A DNA stretch of 64,000 nucleotides from Pontibacillus chungwhensis BH030062 (GTDB lineage: Bacteria > Bacillota > Bacilli > Bacillales > BH030062). The stretch is from assembly GCF_000770675.1 (NCBI RefSeq), contig NZ_AVBG01000010.1, positions 62,001-126,000 on the forward strand, read 5' to 3'. Both the position numbers and the translations under genes were made by a program. Positions 10,066 through 17,509 of the stretch are shown in pieces. The notes below the pieces were generated by a model. It saw only the letters and a program-made list of their open reading frames with translations. It searched no databases and was not told the origin of the DNA. Each line of letters opens with the position of its first letter. Within the stretch, counting starts at the first letter, position 1.

Positions 10066-10101
10066 AAAAGCCTGTCTCTCACAATAGAGAGACAGGCTTT
10101 T
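10066..10101. terminator. Bidirectional terminator between LCP gene and fabF
   Basis: Perfect 15-bp stem AAAAGCCTGTCTCTC and complement, loop ACAATA, with A-run on one side and T-run on the other. It can stop both convergent transcripts. Confidence 0.9.
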
Positions 10102-10104
10102 ATA

Positions 10105-11346
10105 TTAGTCTTGGAATTGTTTAAAGATTAGTGTAGCGTTATGGCCACCAAAACCTAGAGAGTTACTCACTACCGTATTCACATCACTCTTACGTGATTC
10201 GTTCGGCACGATATCAAGATCACAATCTGGATCTTCATTCTCATAGTTCGTTGTTGGAGGCAAGATATTATTCAAAATACTCTTGATCGAAATAACCGCT
10301 TCAATAGCTCCTGCTGCTCCAAGCAGGTGACCGGTCATGGATTTGGTAGAACTCATTGCTAGCTTGTACGCATGATCTCCAAATACATTTTTAACCGCTT
10401 CTGTTTCGAACTTATCATTTAGAGCTGTGCCTGTACCGTGAGCGTTAACATAATCAACAGCATCCGGAGTTAGACCGGCATCTTCTAACGCCTGGTTCAT
10501 TGCGCGAGTAGCGCCTTCTCCATTCGGAGCAGGTGCTGTGATATGGTGTGCATCTCCTGTAGAGCCATACCCCACGATTTCTGCATAGATCTTCGCTCCA
10601 CGTTTCTTCGCTGATTCTAATGTTTCCATCACTAGTATGCCAGAACCTTCACCCATCACAAAGCCAGAACGTTCTTTATCAAATGGGCGGCTTGCTTTGT
10701 TCGGGTCTTCAACTGGAGATAATGCTTTCATTGAAGAGAATCCTGCGAATGACATTGGAGTAAGTGGTGCTTCTGCGCCACCTGCGATCATGTAGTCAGC
10801 ATCTCCGCGTTGGATCACTTTAAATGCATCACCAATTGAGTTAGCACCAGATGCACAAGCTGTTACTGTACAAGAGTTAATTCCTTTCGCTCCAGTAGCA
10901 ATGGAAACCTGGCCAGCTGCCATATCTGGAATTAACATAGGAACGAAGAATGGACTCACGCGACGCGCGCCCTTGTCCATATACTTACGGAACTGTTCAT
11001 CATAAGTGGTCATACCACCAATACCTGAACCGATCCATACACCTGTACGATGAGCGATCTCTTCGTTAATATCTAAGCCAGCATCTTTCACCGCCATAAG
11101 AGAAGCAGCTAACGCATACTGCGTGAACGGGTCCATCCGCTTCGCTTCTTTCTTGTCAAAGTAATTTCCAGGTTCGAAATCTTTAAGTTCTCCTGCTACA
11201 TTTGCGCTAAATTCGCTAGCGTCTACCTTTGTAATCGGTGCGATACCCGAATTTCCTTCGACAATGTTATTCCACATCGTTTCTACATCATTTCCTACAG
11301 GCGAGACGACTCCCATGCCTGTAATGACAACTCGTCTTGAATCCAT
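10105..11346 (-). CDS. fabF: Beta-ketoacyl-ACP synthase II
   Basis: Condensing enzyme that elongates acyl-ACP with malonyl-ACP in type II fatty acid synthesis, about 413 residues. The catalytic triad is in place: Cys163 in [10 protein letters not shown], the first His in [11 protein letters not shown], the second in [15 protein letters not shown]; the C-terminus has the usual [15 protein letters not shown]. An in-frame ATG at 11352 lies only 2 nt from AAGGAGG; the ATG at 11346 has 8-nt spacing and is chosen. It follows fabH by 18 bp, so the two form one operon controlled from the FapR-type promoter upstream of fabH. Confidence 0.97.
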   Translation of the reverse strand: MDSRRVVITGMGVVSPVGNDVETMWNNIVEGNSGIAPITKVDASEFSANVAGELKDFEPGNYFDKKEAKRMDPFTQYALAASLMAVKDAGLDINEEIAHRTGVWIGSGIGGMTTYDEQFRKYMDKGARRVSPFFVPMLIPDMAAGQVSIATGAKGINSCTVTACASGANSIGDAFKVIQRGDADYMIAGGAEAPLTPMSFAGFSSMKALSPVEDPNKASRPFDKERSGFVMGEGSGILVMETLESAKKRGAKIYAEIVGYGSTGDAHHITAPAPNGEGATRAMNQALEDAGLTPDAVDYVNAHGTGTALNDKFETEAVKNVFGDHAYKLAMSSTKSMTGHLLGAAGAIEAVISIKSILNNILPPTTNYENEDPDCDLDIVPNESRKSDVNTVVSNSLGFGGHNATLIFKQFQD

Positions 11347-11364
11347 AAACATGTCCTCCTTGAA

Positions 11365-12306
11365 TTAAACTCCGTATCTTAGTGCAACAGCGCCCCATGT
11401 TAGGCCGCCACCAAATCCGACAAGTACAACTACATCATTATCTTTTATTTTACCGTTTTTTATGTTCTCTGATAAGGCAATTGGGATAGAAGCTGAGGAA
11501 GTATTTCCGTAACGCTTTACCGACGTTGCCATCTTCTCTTCAGGAATCTCAAGTCGTTGACGGGCTGCTTCCATTATACGAATGTTCGCTTGGTGAGGAA
11601 CTAGAAAATCGACGTCCTCTTTCGTAAGTCCCGCTTTTTCAAGAACTTTAATGGAAGATTCAGGCATTTGGCGAACCGCAAATTTGAATACTTCTCTTCC
11701 ATTCATATTAAGGAATTCACCAGGATTTTGGTAAAGATAAGAAGCACCAGAACCATCTGAACCCAATTCAAATGAAAGAACACCTTTGCCTTCACTTACC
11801 GGTCCCATAACAGCTGCTCCTGCTCCATCACCGAATAGAACACATGTATTACGATCTTCCCAGTCCGTAATCTTTGATAGCTTCTCAGCACCAACAATAA
11901 GAATATTTTTATAAGCACCTGTTTGAATAAACTGTTGCGCGCTAATCATGCCATACATAAATCCAGCACATGCTGCAGCCAAGTCCATGGAAGCTGCGTT
12001 TTTAGCACCCAAACGATGCTGCAGTCGATTTCCTACCGATGGGAATAATGTCTCCCCTGTTACGGTAGCTATAAGAATCAAATCCAGATCCTCCGCTTTT
12101 ATATTGGCATCTTCTAATGCGTTCACAGCAGCTTCGTACGCAAGATCTGATGTATCCATCTCATCTGAAGCGATGCGACGCTCTTCAATACCAGTACGAG
12201 TGCGAATCCATTCGTCATTGGTCTCGACGATTTTTTCCATATCAGCGTTAGTTAGAACGCGTTCAGGGACATAGTGTCCGATCCCTAAAATACCTGCACT
12301 CTTCAT
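11365..12306 (-). CDS. fabH: Beta-ketoacyl-ACP synthase III
   Basis: Initiating condensing enzyme of fatty acid synthesis: joins a short (often branched) acyl-CoA primer to malonyl-ACP. 313 residues. Active-site Cys112 is in [12 protein letters not shown], His in [10 protein letters not shown] and Asn in [11 protein letters not shown], the full Cys-His-Asn triad; the C-terminus [13 protein letters not shown] is typical. It is the first gene of fabH-fabF as in B. subtilis fabHA-fabF. Preference for branched primers, usual in bacilli and linked to membrane fluidity, is expected but not readable here. Confidence 0.97.
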   Translation of the reverse strand: MKSAGILGIGHYVPERVLTNADMEKIVETNDEWIRTRTGIEERRIASDEMDTSDLAYEAAVNALEDANIKAEDLDLILIATVTGETLFPSVGNRLQHRLGAKNAASMDLAAACAGFMYGMISAQQFIQTGAYKNILIVGAEKLSKITDWEDRNTCVLFGDGAGAAVMGPVSEGKGVLSFELGSDGSGASYLYQNPGEFLNMNGREVFKFAVRQMPESSIKVLEKAGLTKEDVDFLVPHQANIRIMEAARQRLEIPEEKMATSVKRYGNTSSASIPIALSENIKNGKIKDNDVVVLVGFGGGLTWGAVALRYGV

Positions 12307-12343
12307 ATATTCATCCCCTTAAAGGTAGTAATAATATCTATTC

Positions 12344-12388
12344 TTATGACTTGGTACTAATAATAAGACATCTCAAGTGTACATGCAA
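12344..12388 (-). promoter_or_regulatory. fabH promoter with FapR operator
   Basis: On the minus strand TTGCAT (12388-12383), 17-bp spacer, TATTAT (12365-12360). The operator TTAGTACCAAGTCATAA (12360-12344) overlaps the -10 and start site and closely matches the FapR consensus TTAGTACCTRGTCTTAA. FapR is the malonyl-CoA-sensing repressor of lipid synthesis in bacilli, so repression here is relieved when malonyl-CoA is high. Confidence 0.85.
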
Positions 12389-12472
12389 GCACAACACGTC
12401 GTCACATTTAGACAGAAGCCCTCCCAAAACAACCCTCAATCCCATATGGTAGGAATAGGAGGTGATTGACCT

Positions 12473-12685
12473 ATGACGAAGAGAACTTCACATGAACAAA
12501 GGGACTTCGAGGCATTTATGTTTGGAAGGCAACCCCAGCCAAAGCAAAAAGAAGAAACTACTGAAGAGAAGAAAACAGACACATCGTTTGACTTCGTTGA
12601 TACTACCGAAACCCTTATGCAAACCTATCGACAGCTTTCACCATATATCAAGGAACTATCCGCCTTATTTAAAAAAACAAAATAA
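12473..12685 (+). CDS. Small conserved protein at the position of yjzB
   Basis: 70 residues, hydrophilic, charged and Gln/Lys/Glu-rich, with no membrane segment. Reads MTKRTSHEQRDFEAFMFGRQ at the start and ends in a predicted helix (LMQTYRQLSPYIKELSALFKK). A strong AGGAGGTGA precedes the ATG. It lies divergently from fabH and converges on med, the place and small size of B. subtilis yjzB, but I cannot recall that sequence well enough to assert identity. The divergent gap with fabH is 166 bp. Confidence 0.65.
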   Translation: MTKRTSHEQRDFEAFMFGRQPQPKQKEETTEEKKTDTSFDFVDTTETLMQTYRQLSPYIKELSALFKKTK

Positions 12686-12693
12686 TGACCATA

Positions 12694-12752
12694 AAAAAAG
12701 CTATCTACATGAGAGGGCTATTGTCTAGCCCCCTTTGAATGATAGCTTTTTT
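12694..12752. terminator. Shared terminator between the yjzB-position gene and med
   Basis: AAAAAAGCTATC near 12694 pairs with GATAGCTTTTTT ending at 12752, with an internal secondary stem (AGGGCTA/TAGCCCC). A- and T-runs flank it so it can act on both convergent genes; it overlaps the med stop codon. Confidence 0.75.
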
Positions 12753-13725
12753 AAGATTCATCTGGATTTTTCACTTCATTTGGCAATCGCCCTGTTTCCT
12801 TATACTCTTCTACAGCAGATGTAATAAGGCTCTTAATGTCCTCAGGGACCTGATCCCCAAACTCACCAAGTGTTATAACGTTATCTTGAAAGTCAAAGTT
12901 TAGAATACCTTCTGGTAAATCCCCTTTATTATATCTCTCAGCAGCTAATACGTATAACTTGTCCACATGTTGCACTGTGCTTGTAAGAACAGTGGAAGTT
13001 CCTATATTAGATTGGTCTGAAACATACCCAATAGCATTTACACTATTCGATTTGGCCTCTTCAATAATGGGAACACTAAACCCATCACCAGCCGGATAGA
13101 ACACGTCCACTCCCATCCGCTGCATCCGTTCATAATAGTAGAGGGCTCGATCTGTATCATTCCAGCTATTCACATACTGAATATTTACTTCAGCTTCCGG
13201 ATTCACATAATTAACGCCCTCATAAAACCCTTCTATTTCAGGCTGCCATTCAAACGCAGCTATAATACCAACTTGGTTTGATTCAGTCACCTTAGCAGAC
13301 AACATTCCACCAAAGAACCCCATTGCGTGAGCATCGAAGTTTAAACTCGTCATGTTCTTTCCCTTTACGCTTCCATTAAAATAAACAAAGCGAATATCCG
13401 GATACTCTTGACGCAATTCTTGAAAATATTGCCCGTAACGACTCCCATGTCCAAATATCAAATTAACCCCTTTGTCGGCAAACTCTTCAATGGCTTGCTG
13501 GGTTTCTAATTGGGACTGTACACTTTCTTTAAAGTAAACGTCTACATTTAGCTCTTCCTTGATCTCCAAAAGCCCTTCATAACCCTTCTGCCCCCAGGCT
13601 TGGTCGTGAACTGTACTTTCAACTAGCATACCTACTTTTTGGACCTTTCCCTGCCCAAATGTTTTGGTACAACCAGTTAGTGCAAGGACAAGGATACCCA
13701 TATAGACTAACCACCGTAACTTCAC
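12751..13725 (-). CDS. med: Med-type lipoprotein (BMP/PBP1-like)
   Basis: About 324 residues. A lipoprotein signal (WLVYMGILVLALTGC) is followed by a periplasmic-binding-protein fold of the basic-membrane-protein type: KVGMLVESTVHDQAWGQKGY, LIFGHGSRYGQYF, VDVFYPAGDGFSVPIIEEA. Flanked by yjaV- and yjaU-like genes and fabHF, it is the counterpart of B. subtilis Med, which influences comK expression and competence. The GTG at 13725 is chosen because GGGG lies at a workable distance; the GTG at 13734 sits directly on it. The comZ gene that follows med in B. subtilis is not found here. Confidence 0.82.
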   Translation of the reverse strand: MKLRWLVYMGILVLALTGCTKTFGQGKVQKVGMLVESTVHDQAWGQKGYEGLLEIKEELNVDVYFKESVQSQLETQQAIEEFADKGVNLIFGHGSRYGQYFQELRQEYPDIRFVYFNGSVKGKNMTSLNFDAHAMGFFGGMLSAKVTESNQVGIIAAFEWQPEIEGFYEGVNYVNPEAEVNIQYVNSWNDTDRALYYYERMQRMGVDVFYPAGDGFSVPIIEEAKSNSVNAIGYVSDQSNIGTSTVLTSTVQHVDKLYVLAAERYNKGDLPEGILNFDFQDNVITLGEFGDQVPEDIKSLITSAVEEYKETGRLPNEVKNPDES

Positions 13726-13833
13726 ATCGAGCACCCCATTTACATCTTCTTACCATTCCATTATATAGTTAGTGATATTGTACCTTTAATCCTTTAATAC
13801 GTAAACGACCAGGGCTCATTGTTCATTAAAACT

Positions 13834-14418
13834 CTATAATTTATAATAAATCGAAAACTTCTCTTCATGGTCCATTACTTTCTTCCATCCTTCTTGTACA
13901 TCCATGCTTTCTTTTACATACCACGTATCTTGGTGGTGTCCCTTTGATCCACCTGATGAAGGTTTGACCTCAATCCAGTTTCCCTCTACTTTTTGTTCGA
14001 TGATGTCTTGAATGGCACTCACAAAATCATCAATATAAAGAGCCTCTTCAGAAGTGGGTTTAATGAGTTCAGTCATCCAAGGCCCATACACTTCAGAGGC
14101 ATAAATCACCGAACTTTTTTCTGTGTCATCATCTCTTGTTTTAATTGTCCACTCATCCTTTATAGAGAGATTAGGATCTTCCCCTGTAACCCTCTCCTCT
14201 ATATGAATAAGAATAACTTCCTCATCCGTCTTTTTCTTTACTTCGTGTATAGAGTCAACTAAATGGAAGGAAGCATTTCTTCCAACATACAGCGATAGCC
14301 AATCTTTTTGTTCATTCCATTCCTTGTCGATCCCTATTACAGTATGACCGGCGTTAAGAAATGCTTCGGTTAAATGAAAACCAATCCACTCAAAACATCC
14401 TGAAATGATATATGTCAT
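13834..14418 (-). CDS. Short NAD-epimerase-like protein (yjaV position)
   Basis: 194 residues. The N-terminus (MTYIISGCFEWIGFHLTEAFLNAGHTVIGIDKEW) looks like the Rossmann strand-loop-helix of NAD-dependent epimerases (GxxxxxGxHLxxxxLxxGHxVxGID), and VIYASEVYGPW resembles the region around the catalytic YxxxK of that superfamily, but no clear YxxxK is present and the protein is about 100 residues shorter than true epimerases. Likely a degenerate or non-catalytic relative. Position between med and the hydrolase gene matches yjaV of B. subtilis. Good ribosome site before the ATG. Confidence 0.6.
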   Translation of the reverse strand: MTYIISGCFEWIGFHLTEAFLNAGHTVIGIDKEWNEQKDWLSLYVGRNASFHLVDSIHEVKKKTDEEVILIHIEERVTGEDPNLSIKDEWTIKTRDDDTEKSSVIYASEVYGPWMTELIKPTSEEALYIDDFVSAIQDIIEQKVEGNWIEVKPSSGGSKGHHQDTWYVKESMDVQEGWKKVMDHEEKFSIYYKL

Positions 14419-14582
14419 TTGTCATCGCCTCCTCTCCTACAGTTTATGAAGAGGTTGGGTGTTCATATGACTTTCTAACAGTCAGGTATGAAAGTTTGGA
14501 GTGGTTTGACTCATAATTTCCAAACACCCGTTACCTTAAGTGCCATTAAAAAAGGCTGTAGATTTATTAATCAGATTAATGG

Positions 14583-15326
14583 TTATATGGGTTCGGATAC
14601 ACTTTTTTCATAGCTGTTCATAAATTGAATGACCTTTGAGTTAATTCTTGGAAAAATAGGCTGAATAACAAGCTTTAATTCTATGTGATGTTGGTGAGCT
14701 TGCTGCTTTTCCTCTAAGCGCCTTGAATGCTCATGAACTGTATAATGAGGATTGGCCATATCATGAAACAGAAGTATAGGCGATTCGGCCTTAGGTAAAC
14801 GACCTGTAATGACTTGGTCTAAATCATCCTCTTTGCACTTGTATGCGTTAGAGATCTCTCTTGTTAATCGTTTAAAATATAACTGATTTGTGCGTTCTTG
14901 AGCATATAAGCCCTTCATGTCAACACACGGGGTCAGCAGAACGAACGACCTTATTGGAACTTCGTATTGCTCATGCCAGCGTAGCGCAGCCAGAGCTCCC
15001 ATTCCTTCTGCTATAACATGAATATAGGGGTTTAAAATCTCTTGGCGAATGACATATTGATAAACCCGGTTTAATAAGTTAACCGCCGGCTCACTTCCCC
15101 AATGATTCCCGTAAATTCTACTTGTATATAAGGTGTATCCTTTATCTAGTAACGCTTGTAACAGCGTTGCTCTCCCTCTATGCTCCCCCCAAAAAGAACG
15201 ATCTTCCTCCACGTAATGTCCCGCATCCCCTAAATACAGTATTAGATATCCATTAGGCTGATCTGGTATATGCAGTAAACAATTTTCTCGATCTAATTGG
15301 AAAGAACGCGTCATTGCATTTTGCAT
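14583..15326 (-). CDS. Alpha/beta-hydrolase fold protein (yjaU position)
   Basis: 247 residues. Hydrolase-like features are LILYLGDAGHYVEEDRSFWGEHRGR near residue 30, an elbow-like IHVIAEGMGALAALRWHEQY (residues 103-122) where the usual nucleophile Ser in GxSxG is replaced by Glu (AEGMG), and ILLFHDMANPHYTVHEHS near the expected Asp/His part. Without the nucleophile Ser the classical esterase mechanism is doubtful. The gene lies at the place of yjaU in the yjaU-yjaV-med order of B. subtilis. Function unknown. Confidence 0.6.
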   Translation of the reverse strand: MQNAMTRSFQLDRENCLLHIPDQPNGYLILYLGDAGHYVEEDRSFWGEHRGRATLLQALLDKGYTLYTSRIYGNHWGSEPAVNLLNRVYQYVIRQEILNPYIHVIAEGMGALAALRWHEQYEVPIRSFVLLTPCVDMKGLYAQERTNQLYFKRLTREISNAYKCKEDDLDQVITGRLPKAESPILLFHDMANPHYTVHEHSRRLEEKQQAHQHHIELKLVIQPIFPRINSKVIQFMNSYEKSVSEPI

Positions 15327-15502
15327 GTGTTCTCATCCTTTATTTCAGGGTCATATCCACTATAATGTATGTAGTAGCATTGATTTTGTATAGTTAGATG
15401 CCTTCATTTTACAAGTTCTTTCAGGAAGATTGCGTTTTATATTTATTTTATTGTAAACGTTTGATAAACTAAGATCAGAATGTCAAAGTTGAGGTGAAGA
15501 AC

Positions 15503-15679
15503 ATGCGTTTAATTTGGTCTATTTTCTGGGCGTTCTTACTGAGTTGCATGATTGTATACGTTGTAAACAGTATGGACGGACTAGCTTTTAACATGACTCA
15601 AGCCGTTGTCCTTACAATCGTATTCACCGTCGCTGTTGTTTTATTAGGTGAAGGTGCTTTAGCAGAAGATAAGGAATAA
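15503..15679 (+). CDS. yjzD: YjzD family protein (DUF2929)
   Basis: 58-residue membrane protein: MRLIWSIFWAFLLSCMIVYVVNSM forms one membrane segment, VVLTIVFTVAVVLLGEG a second, ending in an acidic tail. This matches the YjzD/DUF2929 family. Start chosen at the ATG 15503 with GAGGTGA just upstream; a GTG at 15494 overlaps that site. It converges on yjzC and shares a terminator with it. Role unknown. Confidence 0.75.
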   Translation: MRLIWSIFWAFLLSCMIVYVVNSMDGLAFNMTQAVVLTIVFTVAVVLLGEGALAEDKE

Positions 15680-15680
15680 A

Positions 15681-15715
15681 AAAATCCTCCTTCCAAGTTA
15701 AGGAAGGGGGATTTT
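15681..15715. terminator. Bidirectional terminator between yjzD and yjzC
   Basis: Stem AAAATCCTCCTTCC (15681-15694) with GGAAGGGGGATTTT (15702-15715), 2 bp after the yjzD stop and 10 bp before the yjzC stop. Confidence 0.85.
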
Positions 15716-15725
15716 CACGTCTATT

Positions 15726-15905
15726 TTACGGTTTACGTTTAGGAGACCAGACGCGGTCCTGGTTTGAATTGGACGGAAACTTATCGCCAGCATTCAAACG
15801 GATTTGTTTAGGTTCTTTTACCATACTGCCTGTTTCTCCAATTTCTACATAGATTCCATTGTTCGGTGCTTTGTCACCGTGTTTAAATTGATGTCTTTGT
15901 CCCAT
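15726..15905 (-). CDS. yjzC: YjzC family small protein
   Basis: 59-residue basic protein beginning MGQRHQFKHGDKAPNNGIYV and containing EIGETGS and the ending VWSPKRKP, the hallmark pattern of YjzC proteins in spore formers. AAAGGAG lies 9 nt before the ATG at 15905; a start 14 codons earlier lacks a site. Function unknown. It is located near yjzD as in B. subtilis. Confidence 0.82.
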   Translation of the reverse strand: MGQRHQFKHGDKAPNNGIYVEIGETGSMVKEPKQIRLNAGDKFPSNSNQDRVWSPKRKP

Positions 15906-15967
15906 GTGCTTAACTCCTTTACACGAGTGATAAGGATAGTTTGGCACAGACAGATGGTTTTATACAT

Positions 15968-16339
15968 CTAATACCACGGCAATGCACTGATTGCAACAAG
16001 AGCTGCAAGAGGGAGAATAAGGCGACGAAATCTCGGAGGTGGCGTGTAACCATACCCATATGGTGCACCAGTTCCATACCCACCTGCATATGGAGGACCA
16101 TACCCATACTGTCGCTGATTAGGTTCTGATAATTGTTGTGGAGATCCATCTTCTAAGGTGTCAATCTCTGACAACGGGACAGCTAAATAAACGTAATCTC
16201 CATCAACACCTGTCACAATTCCATCAATATTCTGGCCATCGACTAACTCTGCTAAGACATATTGATTCATATGTTGATTACATAGCGAATACATATGGTG
16301 ATAATTCGTGGATGGATTCTTTTTGCTTCGCTTCTTCAC
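15968..16339 (-). CDS. Conserved hypothetical protein with Sm-like loop domain and Gly/Tyr/Pro-rich tail
   Basis: About 123 residues. Basic start (VKKRSKKNPS), then a small beta-rich region MNQYVLAELVDGQNIDGIVTG..DYVYLAVP resembling a short LSm/SH3-like barrel, then a Gly-Tyr-Pro-rich stretch (YGYGPPYAGGYGTGAPYGYG) and a basic-hydrophobic C-terminus RFRRLILPLAALVAISALPWY that could insert in a membrane or spore layer. Similar composition is seen in Bacillaceae proteins of unknown role; a spore or envelope location is a guess. GTG at 16339 chosen, with GAGGAGG 8 nt upstream. Confidence 0.6.
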   Translation of the reverse strand: MKKRSKKNPSTNYHHMYSLCNQHMNQYVLAELVDGQNIDGIVTGVDGDYVYLAVPLSEIDTLEDGSPQQLSEPNQRQYGYGPPYAGGYGTGAPYGYGYTPPPRFRRLILPLAALVAISALPWY

Positions 16340-16438
16340 CCGGGCCACCTCCTCTTTATTAGGTAGGATATTCACCCACATAAAAAGTGTGAAGAGCGAG
16401 AATAGATTTATGTATTTCCTTTAGGGAGGATTATGAAC

Positions 16439-17257
16439 ATGCTCGATCAATTATGGACACTTATTCAATACTTATTTTTAGGGATTTTCCAAGGGTTCAC
16501 AGAACCCATTCCGATTTCATCAAGTGGCCACCTTATTATGGTCAAAGATTTATTTAATATTGTAGGACAAGGCTTAACGTTTGAAGTACTTGTTAACTTC
16601 GGCTCTCTTCTTGCAGTCTTTATCGTTTACAGAAACGATTTAGCTCGGTTAATTGTAAGCGGATTTGGATTTTTGTTTCAAAAGAAACGAGATGACGCAA
16701 CCACACGTGATTTTCGTTTTATCATTTACTTAATAATCGGGACCATTCCTGCTGGTGTTATTGGTGTCTTATATGGAGATGCAATTGAAGGTACATTTGG
16801 AGAAAGTGCTAGCATGGTCGGGATTACACTAATCGTGACTGGTATAGCTCTTTGGATCATTCGTAACTTGAGTGGTAGTCGTGGTGATGGGGATATGACC
16901 ATTAAAGATGCGCTCATTATTGGGCTAGCTCAGTCTGTTGCATTAATTCCAGGGATTAGCCGCTCTGGAGCAACGGTTGTCGCTGCTATGCTTCTCGGAT
17001 TAAAGCAAACAACAGCGCTTCGCTTCTCCTTTTTACTTTATGTACCCGTAAGTCTAGGAACGGTTATTCTAAAAGGAGGAGAAATAATGGATACAGCGTC
17101 TGAGCTGTATATCCCATATGCCCTCGCTTTCTTAGGTTCTATTGTAGCGTCTTACTTTGCGCTGAAATGGTTCATTAACGTTATGAAGAACAACAATCTT
17201 AAATACTTTGCGTTCTATTGTTTCATTGTGGGAGCGCTAGCGATTTTATTCTTATAA
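16439..17257 (+). CDS. uppP: Undecaprenyl-diphosphatase UppP/BacA
   Basis: Integral membrane phosphatase (about 272 residues) that converts undecaprenyl diphosphate to the monophosphate carrier used in wall synthesis and so gives bacitracin tolerance. Signature 1 is FQGFTEPIPISSSGHLIMVKD (note TEPIPISSSGH instead of the common TEFLPISSTGH) and signature 2 is LIPGISRSGATVVAAM, with the catalytic Glu, Ser, Arg and His residues retained. Seven to eight membrane segments are visible. Of two ATGs, 16439 has better spacing to AGGGAGG. It has its own terminator. Confidence 0.95.
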   Translation: MLDQLWTLIQYLFLGIFQGFTEPIPISSSGHLIMVKDLFNIVGQGLTFEVLVNFGSLLAVFIVYRNDLARLIVSGFGFLFQKKRDDATTRDFRFIIYLIIGTIPAGVIGVLYGDAIEGTFGESASMVGITLIVTGIALWIIRNLSGSRGDGDMTIKDALIIGLAQSVALIPGISRSGATVVAAMLLGLKQTTALRFSFLLYVPVSLGTVILKGGEIMDTASELYIPYALAFLGSIVASYFALKWFINVMKNNNLKYFAFYCFIVGALAILFL

Positions 17258-17265
17258 GAGAGAGT

Positions 17266-17327
17266 AAAGCAATTCCGTTTCTATGGAGTACAACTGAAGT
17301 TGCCTCCTTTAACGGGATTGCTTTTTT
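17266..17327 (+). terminator. uppP terminator
   Basis: AAAGCAATTCCGTT (17266-17279) pairs with AACGGGATTGCTTT (17311 on) around a 30-nt loop with its own small stem, followed by TTTTTT. Confidence 0.75.
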
Positions 17328-17349
17328 CTATCCTAATTAATAAAAAGAG

Positions 17350-17408
17350 TTGACGCTTGTCGACTTTAAATATATACTGAAAATAATTCTCATTGATAAT
17401 GATTATCA
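17350..17408 (+). promoter_or_regulatory. Strong sigma-A promoter with downstream Fur box
   Basis: TTGACG (17350-17355), 17-bp spacer and TATACT (17373-17378) make a near-consensus promoter. Starting about 10 bp after the predicted transcription start is TGATAATGATTATCA (17394-17408), a perfect match to the 7-1-7 Fur consensus TGATAATNATTATCA. The promoter points into a region with no open reading frame, between the convergent uppP and oxidoreductase genes. Iron-bound Fur would repress it. Confidence 0.85.
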
Positions 17409-17484
17409 TTGTCCGTTACCCCCCTAACGGAATCCAATGACCCCAAGAAAAAGAGACCGTCTCCTATTCGAGACGGTCTCTTTT
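17385..17484 (+). ncRNA. Candidate Fur-regulated small RNA, FsrA-like
   Basis: Predicted transcript of about 100 nt from the Fur-controlled promoter to a 15-bp terminator stem (17449-17463 with 17470-17484). It can fold into an outer stem TCATTG/CAATGA (17406-17411, 17435-17440) and an inner stem CCGTTA/TAACGG (17413-17430) presenting a loop of six Cs, followed by an unpaired CCCC (17441-17444). Fur control, size, C-rich unpaired segments and an intrinsic terminator are the defining traits of FsrA, the iron-sparing sRNA of B. subtilis that pairs with Shine-Dalgarno regions. Identity is inference; I do not have the FsrA sequence to compare. Confidence 0.7.
17449..17484. terminator. Terminator of the sRNA and of the FAD oxidoreductase gene
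   Basis: Perfect 15-bp stem AAAAGAGACCGTCTC and complement, loop CTATTC. The plus strand has TTTT after it, the minus strand a longer T-run, so it serves the minus-strand oxidoreductase gene best and can also end the sRNA. Confidence 0.85.
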
Positions 17485-17509
17485 ACATTCGTTATACTTC
17501 AACCAACCT

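Noticed and set aside
15448-15466. cre-like sequence TTGTAAACGTTTGATAA upstream of yjzD
   Set aside because: The right half lacks the conserved CA, and yjzD has no link to carbon metabolism.
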